Positions 50,231-60,549 are shown, numbered from the stretch's first letter. The stretch is 64,000 nucleotides of DNA from Gymnopilus junonius (GCA_015501075.1 JADNYJ010000059.1:124001-188000); one strand, 5' to 3'. Made by a program: numbers and translations. The notes: generated by a model not told the origin, from the letters alone.

Positions 50231-51142
50231 ATGTGTTTTATATGTTCTTTCCAGGAACGTAGATTTAGGAAGATGAAGAATGCGAACAACAACAATAAGA
50301 AAGAAAGCACCAGCTCGACCTTCAAGCCTTATCCTAAACCTGGCACTACCACACCTACCCCTATTCCCATCCTTGAAAAAAGCCAAATGCCTGTGCACTC
50401 CGCAAAGGACCTATCATTCGACCCTCCCATGCAGAAGGAACTCGTCGTCGGCCGCCCCGTCATCCAGAGCGTGCTAGAGTTTGTCGGAAGCCCCCCTCCA
50501 GAAAAGGAAATCGTCGTCGGTCGCCCCGTCATCCAGAGCGTGCTAGAGTTTGTCGGAAGCCCCCCTCCAGAAAAGGAAATCGTCGTCGGTCGCCCCGTCA
50601 TCCAGAGCGTGCTAGAGTTTGTCGGAAGCCCCCCTCCAGAAAAGGAAATCGTCGTCGGTCGCCCCGTCATCCAGAGCGTGCTAGAGTTTGTCGGAAGCCC
50701 CCCTCCAGAAAAGGAAATCGTCGTCGGTCGCCCCGTCATCCAGAGCGTGCTAGAGTTTGTCGGAAGCCCCCCTCCAGAAAAGGAAATCGTCGTCGGTCGC
50801 CCCGTCATCCAGAGCGTGCTAGAGTTTGTCGGAAGCCCCCCTCCAGAAAAGGAACTCGTCATCGGCAGCCCTATAGCACAAAGTGGTTTTTCTCCTCATC
50901 ATGGTCCTAGCGCCATCTCCAGCTTTACGGACTTCGGCAAGACTTCCACTGTTGCTGCCGCTGCTGATGCCGAGGACAGGGAGGAAGCTGATCCACACTT
51001 CCCTGATGAGGGTGATGACCTTGATCATGGTCGAGCTCCATCTTATGTTTCCTTGGACGACAGCATGTCGGATATTGATCGTGGATGCCCGCTGCCTTCT
51101 TATGATGCGGCGTGCAGCGTATCCGCCACTACCCAACCTTAA
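50231..51142 (+). CDS. Proline-rich protein with six perfect 23-residue repeats
   Basis: 303 residues, not recognised. A basic N-terminus (FRKMKNANNNNKKESTSS) is followed by a Pro/Thr stretch. Then come six tandem units of 69 bp (about 50455-50860) whose core reads VLEFVGSPPPEK, with VVGRPVIQ between cores. The units are almost identical at DNA level, so they were amplified or homogenised recently. After a variant unit (VIGSPIAQ) comes an acidic, Ala-rich part (VAAAADAEDREEADPHFPDE) and a C-terminal LPSYDAA; the degenerate copy has PPPSYDAA, a PPxY-type WW-domain ligand. No signal peptide or membrane segment. An alternative start is the Met at FRKM. Convergent with MRH4 copy C2, only 280 bp away. 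Whether it is expressed is unknown. Confidence 0.6.
   Translation: MCFICSFQERRFRKMKNANNNNKKESTSSTFKPYPKPGTTTPTPIPILEKSQMPVHSAKDLSFDPPMQKELVVGRPVIQSVLEFVGSPPPEKEIVVGRPVIQSVLEFVGSPPPEKEIVVGRPVIQSVLEFVGSPPPEKEIVVGRPVIQSVLEFVGSPPPEKEIVVGRPVIQSVLEFVGSPPPEKEIVVGRPVIQSVLEFVGSPPPEKELVIGSPIAQSGFSPHHGPSAISSFTDFGKTSTVAAAADAEDREEADPHFPDEGDDLDHGRAPSYVSLDDSMSDIDRGCPLPSYDAACSVSATTQP
50455..50868 (+). repeat. Minisatellite, six 69-bp units in frame
   Basis: Unit begins at GGCCGCCCCGTCATCC / GGTCGCCCCGTCATCC and recurs every 69 bp. 69 is divisible by three, so copy-number changes keep the frame. Units differ at only one or two positions (first and last). Confidence 0.92.
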
Positions 51143-51421
51143 AGTATCGGCAGCAGAGGTGAGCATAGGAAAAGAAGGGAAAGGCAGTTGCAATTGAAAA
51201 GCCCTGGTAGATTAACGATATGGACAACGAGGAGAGTAAATTTCGAGTTTTGTGCAATTGGAGTGCGACAAATGGAAGCGGAGAAATGGAGCTTGGATCG
51301 AACTCCGAGAAGGAAAAGGAAAATGAGGCTGGAAAGCTGAAAAGCCTGATTGAGATTGAGATTGAGATGCTACAGATTCTGATACGATTTTGTCTTAACT
51401 GTATCCACCTTCAACTTTAAT

Positions 51422-52460
51422 CTAAGTTATTGGCTTGATGATGATGACCGAAAACGACGTTGACGTTGAGCTTGGCTTTTTTCTTGACCATGACCTTGTA
51501 GTTGTCCTGGCCCTTGCCCTTGCCATGTCCATGTCCATGACTTTGTCCTTGTCCGTGTATTCGATACCTAGACCAAAACGAAGACGTAGGCCGTTCTCCC
51601 CCATGCAGCCATCGCCAAACGAAGACGAAGAAGGAGAAGACTTATACAAGGAAGTCGTCGAATTCGAAGTCCTCCGACCTCCTCCTCCTCCCTTCCCTCC
51701 CACCACTCCCTGGATAAAAGGCTCCTTCAGCCTCGCAGCAGCATCAACATGATCGCGGAGCTTCACCTCTTCCCCATTTTTTCCCTCGCCTGCTCTTTTC
51801 CCTCTCTCTGTCGGAGTTCGCAACTAACACTAGTAAGTTCCAGCATTAAAACCAGCACTGTCGCCAGCACTACCCACATCGTAACGGAAGTCAACTTCGG
51901 ACTATAGCAGGCTATTCGGTGCTATGTCTAGGTTAGAATCGAGTTGGGTGCATGTGTCATCGAATCTGGGCGTGGAGCAGGCGCTGGTAGGGTCAGGGGC
52001 CGCTGCCGCTGTTGGAAAAGATGAAGAAACAGAGGAACCACCAGCATCAACAACACCAGCAGCAAAAAGTCTTCCGCCCAAGAGCCGATTGAGCAGCCTT
52101 GGTTTGGGCATTTTCATTCTGACGACGCGGGCCCTGAACGCATTTTCTACTGGGGCCATAGCCTGCAGCTTGGCTTTGGAAGGTTTGAAGGCCTTGGAGG
52201 GTTGGTAGTGTCGAACTGGAGGACCTGGCAGTGCATACCTTGTACGTCAAACTTCCCGTTGCGTGGTATTGACCATATGTCCCTCAGGCTAGAACTGGAG
52301 TTGGAACTGCTGAAGGTGTAGGAAGTCCAGAAATCTGAAGCGTGAGCCATGACGTTGACGTGCGTGGGCCCACTCTTCAAACCCGTCAATTTGAAGTGAG
52401 ACTCAGACTGCAAGTCAAGAGTCCTGACCGTTACTCTCGCCTTCGACCAACCCATCATCG
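51422..52460 (-). pseudogene. MRH4 5' fragment, copy C2
   Basis: From right to left: NPPRPSNLPKP (about 52210), then KPRLLNRLLGGRLFAAG (about 52115-52065) against SPRVLNRLLGERLATTP in MRH4. Next are SSFPTAAAAPDP and LDSNLDIAPNS, and in another frame LRDHVDAAARLKEPFIQGV with a Gly/Ser-rich end (51750-51422). No exon 1 and no helicase motifs. The frame changes at least twice, so it is not a coding copy as read. The HVDAAAR block is shared with C3 and C4 but not with MRH4 itself. Confidence 0.65.
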
Positions 52461-52514
52461 ACTCTCTTCCACTCTAACATAACCCATACCTGCAGTCATC
52501 AATTTGTTTTTATT

Positions 52515-52805
52515 ACACAGATCCCAAGGGATGTACTTCATATTTTCTCTCCAGCAACAAAGGATCCAAGAATAGAAGAAATGCTCAACGTCACAGACGT
52601 GGCGAAGTCCTTGGAATCGGATCCACACTTCGCTGGCGAGACCTTGCTCATGGTCGAGCTCTACCTTATGCTTCCTTGGACAACAGCATGGTGAATACCG
52701 ATCGTGAACGTGACCGTCCGCCACCATCTTATGACGCGGCATGCAGTGTTCCGTCCAACCATAAAGTATCGATGGCGGAGGTGAGTGTAGGAACGGAAAG
52801 GAAAT
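52515..52805 (+). pseudogene. Relic of the proline-rich repeat-protein gene (third copy)
   Basis: MYFIFSLQQQRIQ (about 52530) parallels MCFICSFQERRFR of the gene at 50231. After a deletion removing the entire repeat tract it continues with SDPHF (about 52620), SLDNSMVN and PPPSYDAACSV (about 52710-52745). It keeps both ends but none of the 69-bp units, and has in-frame stops. Confidence 0.6.
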
Positions 52806-53044
52806 TCGAAAAAGGATAGCGAATGAACGATGAGGAAAGCAAATTTAATCCCAGTGCCAGGCGAACTTGAACCAGATGAAGGAAAAGCTGGATCAAGTCT
52901 GGAGAAGGAGGCTGGATCTTGAAACAGTGGCTAGTGACGAGCTGGAGATGGCGTTGATAGAGATTAGAGCGAGGTCCTGATACGATTTTGTTGTAACTTG
53001 ATCCGTCTTCAATCGAATGAAACGATCAACACTCATGCTCGAGA

Positions 53045-54164
53045 TTAACGTTGTCCCTTTCCGCTTGATCCTCCACGTTCGCGTCCATAACCTTGTCTTT
53101 GCCCTTGTTCTTCGTATCTAGATGAAAACGAAGAGGAAGAGCCCGCCCTCTCCGCCAAACCATCTCCCTCCTTCCCCCTTATTCCACTTCCCACTCCAGG
53201 AATAAACGGATCCATCTGCCTTGCAGCAGCATCCACATGCACCCGGAGCTTCATCTGCTTCTTCTTCTTCATCCTCTCCTTCGCCATCTCTTTCCTCTCC
53301 AGCCGCGTAAGTTCGTGTGGGCCTTCAAGTTTGGGCTCGAGCGTGACCCTAGGCCATTAGCACCACCAGCACCACCATCGCCCGCAGCAACGGTAGCGAC
53401 GAAAAGCCGCTCGCCCAAGAGTCGATTGAGCAATCTCGGTCTGGGCATTTTCGTCCTGTTGACGGGGGCTTGGACGCTTTTTCTCCTGCGGTGAGTGGGG
53501 CAGCGGCTATCATTTGTTTATTCTTTTGACTGCGCCCGCGGAGCTGCCAGTGCGATTGCGGGACGGGTTTGGTTTGGGATTGCCATCTGGAGGTTTGGGG
53601 CGGGGATGGTGAAGAGGAGGAAGAGGGGGAGGAGTTCCTTGAATTATAGTTTGGGTTGTTGTAGTTCGGTTTGGAGGTGTAATTCGAGCTGGAGTTGTAG
53701 CTAGATTGGGAATTGTAATTAGGTTTGGAATTATAGTTCGAGTTGGAATTGTTGTTTGATCTAAAGCTGTGGGATTGGGAGTCATAGTTGGGTGGTCTTG
53801 AAGAGGGGGTAGAAATAGAACGCGATGGGCGCTCGGTACGCACACGGGAAGACGACGCGTCCCAGAGCCTGTCTTTTGGCTCCGAGACTGTGACACAGAA
53901 AAAGATAAGACAAAATTAGTGAAGAAAAAATTAAAGTCGAATGGAAAGAATAAACGTACACTCCACCCTGAAAGAACTATGCAGACCTCTCTTATGAAAT
54001 CTAGAAGGGTTGAACGGTTTTCCAATACATATGGCTCTATTCAAGGAGCCCTCTGCAGACGCACGTACAAGCCGGTGCATGTGACGGTGCGTGTGTGGTT
54101 CGAGCTGTTGCAGCTGCAGGTGGTTCACGCGCAGACATCTTGAGGGAGAGATGAGTGAAGACAT
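53045..54164 (-). CDS. MRH4 5' fragment, copy C3, possibly expressed truncated gene
   Basis: Exon 1 from ATG 54164 starts MSSLISPSRCLRVNHLQLQQ, close to the MRH4 presequence, and ends ...HSSFRVE at the same donor as MRH4. The intron is about 70 bp (donor GTACGT, acceptor GTCACAG near 53891). Exon 2 continues FSEPKDRLWDASSSRVRTER, then Asn/Ser/Tyr repeats (NYNSKPNYNSQSSYNSSSN), SHWQLRGRSQKNKQ, and stops at 53349. The product would be about 230 residues with a mitochondrial-type N-terminus and no helicase. Further left (53287-53045) is a frame-shifted match to the next part (LRVHVDAAARQMDPFIPGV). The promoter block of MRH4 is conserved upstream. It could be a pseudogene that happens to be open. 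Confidence 0.55.
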
Positions 54165-54420
54165 CGGCTGTCTTGAGAACCGAGTCGAGTTGGGCTAAGT
54201 GCTGTATCTAGTTCTGTGATGAGTGCAGCCGAGTCGAGTGCCCGCACTGAATCAAACTTGAGTCGAATTGGGAGCTGTACAGTACAGTAGGCTTCAACGA
54301 ACCGAATCGAAATGGCTTTATATCAAGCTGAGCCAGAAACAGGTCCAGACGTGGCAGCAAAGATCGCGGAGTCTCCTTGAAAGTTGGAGGAAGAGGAATC
54401 AGGATTCCGAAAACAGAAAA

Positions 54421-54480
54421 TGCTCTGCACGTGACACGATTTGCTGACGCGTCACGACGGGATCTAAATTTATCGCACGC
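54421..54480 (-). promoter_or_regulatory. MRH4-type promoter block upstream of C3
   Basis: TGCACGTGAC, GACGCGTCACGA and ATCTAAATTTATCGCACGC in the same order and spacing as at 31601-31670. Confidence 0.5.
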
Positions 54481-54536
54481 GCGTCTCTCAACCTTTTGCA
54501 AGGCCCGTCACTCTGTATTCAACTTAGAGGACGACC

Positions 54537-55199
54537 ATGGAGGCTACAGTTCTATCAAAATTTCCAGTGTTTTTCTCGTTCATGTTCTCTAAGACTTATA
54601 AAGCAGGTGTACCAGAAACGGGAAAAACTTACAGCAAGGTAAGTATTCCTTTTGCTATCACTAGTATCATATTATTAAGTCACACTCACCAATGTATTCA
54701 CCACTCTTTATTATGCAGAATATTTTGTCTGCCTTTCTGGCCTTGCAATAGGCCCAAACCTTTCTCCGGGCCAATTCTCCGGGAGCTGACTTTCAATGCA
54801 TTCGCAGTATTCATGATAGAATTTGAACTAGATGTCCCACACCTACATACAAGAGGGTTTAATATTTGGGTGCAATTTCAGCGACCAATCCCTTCCAAAT
54901 ATTTTCTTTTTTCCACCAGAACAGGCGGCTCGAACTGGGGGCTGCACAGCAGGCTTTGACGAATAAATTAACCTCCCAGCTGGATATAAGGCGAAGAGAC
55001 AGACCCCAGATTCAGAGAATTGCAAGGACTTAGCCTCGACACGCGGCTGTACACCTGCGGCTGAGACTCCGTATTAAAGTTGAATTGAGAGTCAAGATGA
55101 GACCTGGTCTCATTCTTGCAGTGCATCATCGATTCACCTCCACGTCGTCTAATTACTATACCAACATCCACTTGCCAAGAGCTTCCACTACAAATTCCG
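54537..55199. other. Spacer between duplicated units
   Basis: An open stretch of 140 codons at 54537-54959 begins MEATVLSKFPVFFSFMFSKT but contains a donor-like GGTAAGTATT and no domain. From about 55040 to 55200 the sequence is similar to the leader of the repeat-protein gene at 50060-50230 (shared GAGAGTCAAGA, CAACATCCAC, CTTCCACTA). Confidence 0.4.
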
Positions 55200-56159
55200 A
55201 AGATGTGATTTATATGTTCTTTCCAGGAACGTAGATTTAGGAAGACGAAGAATGTGAACAAGAAGAAGAAGAAAGAAAGTATCAGCTCGACCTTCAAGCC
55301 TCATCCTAAACCTGGCACTACCACACCTATTCCTATTCCTATCCTTGAAAAAAGCCAAATGCCTGTGCACTCCGCAAAGGACCCTCCCATGCAGAAGGAA
55401 CTCGTCATCGGCCGCCCGTCATCCAAGCGTGCTAGAGTTTGTCGGAAGCCCCCCTCCAGAAAAGGAACTCGTCGTCGGCGCCCCGCATCCGGCTCGAGGT
55501 CGGAAGGCCCTCCAGAAAAGGAACTCGTCGTCGGCGCCCCGTCATCCAGAGCGTGCTAGAGTTTGTCGGAAGCCCCCCTCCAGAAAAGGAAATCGTCGTC
55601 GGTCGCCCCGCCGCGTGCCGAGGTCGAAGGTCCAGAAGGAACCGTCGGTCGGTCTAGGCGGCTAGGTTTGTCGGAAGCCCCCCTCCAGAAAAGGAAATCG
55701 TCGTCGGTCCAAGCGTCTCGGTTTCGGGCCCTCCGGCTCGTCCGGTCGCCCGTCATCCAGAGCGTGCTAGAGTTTGTCGGAAGCCCCCCTCCAGAAAAGG
55801 AACTCGTCGTCGGCCGCCCCGTCATCCAAAGCGTGCTAGAGTTTGTCGGAAGGCCCCCTCCAGAAAAGGAACTCATCATTGGCCGCCCTATAGCACAAAG
55901 TGGTTTTTCTCCTGATCATGGTCCTAGCGCCATCTCCAGCTTTACGGACTTCGACAAGACTTCTACTGTTGCTGCCGCTGCTGATGCCGAGGACAGGGAG
56001 GAAGCTGATCCACACTTCCCTGATGAGGGTGATGGGCTTGATCATGGTCGAGCTCCATCTTATGTTTCGTTGGACGACAGCATGACGGATATTGATCGTG
56101 GATGCCCGCCGCCTTCTTATGATGCGGCGTGCAGCGTGTCCGCCACTACCCGACCTTAA
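55200..56159 (+). pseudogene. Degenerate copy of the proline-rich repeat-protein gene
   Basis: Start region TTTATATGTTCTTTCCAGG is identical to 50231 and following, but ATG is followed directly by TGA and the internal Met codon is ACG. SSTFKPHPKPGTTTPIPIPI, EKSQMPVHSAKD and the first VIGRP follow. The repeat tract (55410-55870) is scrambled: several units keep AAGCCCCCCTCCAGAAAAGGAA but are truncated, shifted or separated by unrelated 20-60-bp pieces. The last two units and the C-terminus (VAAAADAEDREEADPHFPDE, PPPSYDAACSV) return to the correct frame and end at 56159, as in the intact copy. Confidence 0.65.
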
Positions 56160-56445
56160 AGTATCGGCAGCAGAGGAGAGGCGAGTAAGGAGAAGAAGGG
56201 AAAGGCGATTCAAATTTGAAAAGTCTGGTAGATCAACGATATGGACTACAAGGAGAGTATATTTCGAGCCTTGTATGATTGCAATGCGAAAAATTGGAGT
56301 GGAGGAATGGAGCTTCTAGAAGGTCAAGGAAAAGTAGAGGGAGGCTGGAAAGCTGGAAAGCTGGAAAGCAGGACTGAGATTGAGATCAGACGATATTTTA
56401 ATATCATTTTGCTGTAACTTAACTCACATTCAACTCCAATCTGAG

Positions 56446-57843
56446 TTATTGGCTTGATGATGATGGCCGAGGATGACGTTGACCCTGAGCTTGGCTTTGT
56501 TCTTGACCTTGATCTTGTCCGTGACCTTGATGACTAGACGAGAACGAAGACGGAGGTCGTTCTCCTCCCTTCTGGTCATCGCCAGACGAAGACGAAGACG
56601 TCTGATATGAAGAAGATCCCCCACCTCCACCACCTCCCCTTCCTCCCTCCACCCCCGATATAAAAGGCTCCATCCGCCTCGCAGCAGCATCAACATGACC
56701 GCGGGGTTTCGCCTCTCTCCGCTGCTTAATTTCCCCCCTCACCCGCTCCCTCTGTGTGGGTTCGCGTTGGGCTTGAGCTCGCGTTCAAGCGCGAGCCTAG
56801 GACTAACACCAGAACCAGCACTGTCGCCAACACCACCCACACCATAACGGGAGTCAACATCAGACCATAGCGGGCTATTCGCTGCTAAGTCTAGCTCGGA
56901 GTCGAGTTGGGCGGATGTGCCGGAGGGGTTGGATTTGGGTCTGGAGGAGGCAGTGGCAGGTCCAGGGGCCGCTGCAGCTGCTGGAAAGGACGAAGGAACA
57001 GAGGGGCGACTAGTATAATGAGCAGCGAGAAGATTTTCGCCCAAGAGCTTCACGATTAATCTCGTGTTGCGCATTTTCGTTCCGACGACGTGGCGCTCGG
57101 ACGCTTTTTCTGGTGCGGCTAGACTGTCAAGGTCAACGCTGGAAGGTTTGGAGGGCGGGTAGTTGGGCCTTGGTGATAGGGATTGGGTGAAGGGGTCGGC
57201 GGATATCGTTTCTTTATTCTTTTTGCTCTTCCCGCGGAGCTGCCAGTGCGAGTGCGTGACAGGTTTGTTTGCGGAATACCATTTGGGTGTTTGGGGGGCG
57301 GGTGGTGAGGAGGGGGAGGAGGATTTCCTTGACTTATAGTCCGAGTTGGAGGTGTGATTCGGTTTGGAGTCAAAGTTCGAGCTTGAGTTGGAGCTAGATT
57401 GGGAATTGTACTTGGGTCTTGAATTATAGTTGGATCTGAAGCTGCGGGATTCGGGGTCGTAGTTGGATCTGAAGTTTGGCCTTGAAGAGGGGGTAGAACT
57501 GGAAGGCGATGGGCACTCGGTACGCGTACGGGAGGATGACGCCTCTGTGCTTCTGTCTTTTGGCTCCGAGACTGTGACACAGAAAAGATAGATAAAATAA
57601 GCGAAGAAGATAACGACGAATGGAAACACCCAACGTACACTGCACCCTGAAAGAACTATGCAGACCTCTTTTATGAAGTCCAGAAGAATTGAGCGGCCTT
57701 TCAATACATATGGCTCTAATGAGGATGTCCCCTGCGGACGCACGCACAAGCCGGTGCATGTGACGGTGCGCGTGTGGTTCGAGCTTTTGCAGCTGCAGGT
57801 GGTTCACACGCAGACATCTTGAGGGAGAGATGAGTGAAGACAT
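56446..57843 (-). CDS. MRH4 5' fragment, copy C4, long open truncated gene
   Basis: ATG 57843 starts MSSLISPSRCLRVNHLQLQK; exon 1 ends at ...HSSFRVQ. The intron (donor GTACGT, acceptor GTCACAG, about 57637-57571) matches MRH4 intron 1. Exon 2 is open to 56739: FSEPKDRSTEASSSRTRTEC, Asn/Ser repeats, SHWQLRGKSKKNKE, GTKMRNTRLIVKLLGENLL (equivalent of MPSPRVLNRLLGERL, here in one continuous frame), SSFPAAAAAPGP, LDSELDLAANS. The predicted product is about 390 residues with a mitochondrial-type presequence and no helicase motif. Beyond the stop, 56742-56446 continues the homology out of frame (GHVDAAARRMEPFISGV; HQGHGQDQGQEQSQAQGQ). Upstream promoter elements are kept. Expression is untested. Confidence 0.6.
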
Positions 57844-58110
57844 CGACTGTCTTGAGAACCGAGTCGAGTTGGGCTAAGTGCGGTAGTACCTTCAAGGGTT
57901 CTGCGATGAGTGCAGCCGAGTCGAGTTGGGAGCTGTACAGTACAGTAGGCTTCAACGAGCCGAATAGAAACGGCTTTATATCAAGCTGAGTCAGAACAGG
58001 TCCAGATGTGGCAGCAAAGATCGCGGAAGAGAATCAAGTCTCCTTGAAAGTTAGAGGAAGAGGAATCAGGAGTAATCAGGTCCTCAGGATTCCGATTCGA
58101 AAACAGAAAG

Positions 58111-58170
58111 TGCTCTGCACGTGACACGATTTGCCGACGCGTCACGACGGGATCTAAATTTATCGCACGC
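58111..58170 (-). promoter_or_regulatory. MRH4-type promoter block upstream of C4
   Basis: Third occurrence of the CACGTG / ACGCGTCACGA / ATCTAAATTTATCGCACGC arrangement. Nearly identical to 54421-54480. Confidence 0.5.
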
Positions 58171-58528
58171 GTCTCTCAACCTTTTGCAAGGCTCGTCACT
58201 CTGTATTCAACTTAGAGGACGACCGTGGAGGCTTCAGTTATGTCAGATCTTTCCAGTGTTACATTTTTTGCAGGGCCTGTGGAGGTGTGAAAGTCTACGG
58301 CCACCTACGTGGCTAAAGCGTGGTCATAAATAGTGGCAAAATAAGCTTACCACATGTCACTGTGAACTTACCCAGTACCTTCAGATTCAATATGACCAAT
58401 ATCTGAACAATCTCCAACTCTCGGTGAATAGCTGCACCCAAATTTCAAATATCCACAACAAGGTACTGCACCATTTTCAGAACTTGAGTCCGACATCTCA
58501 CTAATTGTACTCCAAATACCATTGCTGA

Positions 58529-58864
58529 CTATAATGAAATAGAAAGGCGATTTAACAGGACGTACTTTATCTCAATCATCAACAAGCTGTTTAATAGGAC
58601 GGGGTCCTGGTTAATTGAAATTCCATCACGTCCATCACGTGAGTATGTCGCGTTGGCACCGATGACTACGGCAGCTACAGGAAACGCGACATAGTCACTG
58701 CTCAAGAGCTCAGTGTCCCAGTTTTCTAATTTGAGTTCAATGACAAACTGTGTCACTAAAATTAAACAAGTTGACTCACTCTTTCCCAACGCCTCTACGA
58801 TTTCTTGAAGCTTCTTCCCACTACGACAGAAAGCGAGGGCAACAAGTTTGACAGTGACAGCCAT
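58529..58864 (-). CDS. Hypothetical 111-residue ORF
   Basis: ATG 58864 starts MAVTVKLVALAFCRSGKKLQ and stays open to 58529, including YVAFPVAAVVIGANATYSRD. A donor-like GTGAGTCAACTT near 58782 could make the true gene shorter and spliced. Not recognised. It overlaps, on the other strand, the presumed 5' end of the decayed membrane-protein gene. Confidence 0.35.
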   Translation of the reverse strand: MAVTVKLVALAFCRSGKKLQEIVEALGKSESTCLILVTQFVIELKLENWDTELLSSDYVAFPVAAVVIGANATYSRDGRDGISINQDPVLLNSLLMIEIKYVLLNRLSISL

Positions 58865-58974
58865 TTACGCGATGAACACTTTTCTCCGGTTCGATCAGGA
58901 CATTTCCAACATCTTCCTTGCTCACGACAGCGATACTATTTCGCCATTGTTTTTTATCTTCCTCTATTACCTCT

Positions 58975-60474
58975 GCGCATATTGTATTCCACCCTGCAGC
59001 TTGCATTTTTTTGCTGGAGTGCATTTAAATACGCATGCCAGGTGCCCTACCATGGTTATCACACAAGAATGTAACTGCCCAAACCAACGCATGGCGCAAA
59101 GCATAGTTTGGAATTGCCTCGTCACATTTTTGCCTGCTCCTGGGTGTCTGCCCAACCCAACATTCCACCGCTTAATGTGCATTGGGCAAAAAGGGCAGCT
59201 CTTAGGCTGGAGCTTATGCTGTGGTCTATTGTATTTCCCAAGCTTATTATATATTGGGTGACAAAACAGTGGACAGGGGCGAGGAGGCTTGCTAGAAAGT
59301 ATCGCAGTGAGCAAGTACCAATCCTTCACCGTTATAACCTTATTTCTAAACTCTTTTAGAACATGGCTGGACAAGAACACATGGGTATTTCCTCAGAGGG
59401 GTATATGACGAAGACAAAAAACCTCTCGAAGTACTCACCCCTCGTCAATTGTCGGACCTCCATGCGCAGGAAAAATAGCTATACCTATCATTGAAGAAAA
59501 AGAGATCGAGGATCAGAGTAAAATGGATGGTCTATCAAAAGCACTCATCATCTTCAGACCAGTTGGTCATAGCCAATGCATCACAAGAAAAGCAGAAGGG
59601 CTCATTATTACTCAACTCGAATTGACTAAGCCGCACTTGCCGCCCTGAATGGGGCATTGTATTTTCTGTGGCGGAATAAGCCTCAAGATGTTCACTTGAG
59701 TATACCTGTGTACCTTTTATCGCCCAGTTCAATCAGTACATCTCATGAATCCACCGAAGAAATGCACCCTAAAAGGTCAGCCGGTTCGTGTCCGTTTGCT
59801 ATGAATTTCACTTTTAAACGGTTTTTAGTCCAAGTAGAAGCCTGTATATCCTCCTCGTCAATTGGAAACTCGATCCCAAAATCTCCGACCACGCGACGCA
59901 CTAAATCTGTACCCGTCCGTGTCAGACTTATTTGTTGGATTTCATTTATTTTCTGACATTTTGGGCTGGCGGCATTCTATAGGAGGTCGTTTCTAATCAC
60001 AACAGGAGGAAAGACCAGGGAATGGAAAAGCAAGGGAAGGAAAACCCATGTTTCTCCTTTCTATGCAGATGAAGACATCCCAGATTCGCTCCTAAAAGGC
60101 CCAGTGACCATTTATGCTTCCACCTTTGGTATAGTCCTGGGTGTCATTCACTGTGCTGGGTGGAATTTCTTCTTTCCGTCAAAAGCTGAATGATATATTT
60201 GGCATATTTCATCATCCCTCTTGGTAATTCACCTGCATTGACGATATTAGCAACTCTTATCGACCTACTTCGGGACAATTACCGACGGAATTCTCTAGTT
60301 AATGCGTTATTTTATTTGGTGGGAGGGGCCGTTATGGTGTTGTTACCCTTTTACTTCATCGCTTGTATAGCCCTTCCGGTCGAGGCATTTATTTCATTGA
60401 GAAACCTCCCTCCAGAGGCGCTGGCCACAGTTGAATGGACCCTCTTCATACCGCATGTAGAAGTGCAGATATAA
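58975..60474 (+). pseudogene. Decayed paralogue of gene A (membrane protein), gene B
   Basis: Same blocks as the gene at 24.6-26.3 kb, in shifted frames: SIVWNCLVT, then FACSWVSAQPNIPPLN (one base missing at about 59132), LELMLWSIVFPKLIIYWVTK-QW, GWTRTHGYFLRG, EEKEIEDQSKMDGLSKALII, CITRKAEGLIITQLELT, ALYFLWRNKPQDVHLSIPVY and GVIHCAGWNFFFPSKAE. A TGA (60191-60193) follows where gene A has a coding codon, then LPVEAFISLRNLPPEALATV and WTLFIPHVEVQI, stop 60474. Some changes look like CpG loss (TGA where CGA is possible, CAT where CGT is expected). Start not defined. Confidence 0.65.
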
Positions 60475-60549
60475 AAAGAAAAAAGCCAGTAGCAATCGCC
60501 AGTGAGCTGAATATGTATCCTCAGCATAATCCGGATTAGGTAGACAGTG
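60454..60549 (+). repeat. Duplicated 3' end of gene B, copy 1
   Basis: Runs from CATGTAGAAGTGCAGATATA through AGCAATCGCCAGTGAGCTG to GATTAGGTAGACAGTGG. Matches 61418-61603, which has an extra 92-bp insertion. Confidence 0.7.

Noticed and set aside
50329..50862. 177-codon minus-strand ORF with a repeated SFSGGGLPTNSS unit
   Set aside because: Exact antisense of the 69-bp repeat tract; any open frame over such a repeat produces a repetitive ORF. The plus frame continues through unique sequence at both ends and is the better candidate.
50455..50868. CRISPR-like array (six regular repeats)
   Set aside because: The repeats are directly abutting with no variable spacers and lie inside a eukaryotic ORF; this is a minisatellite.
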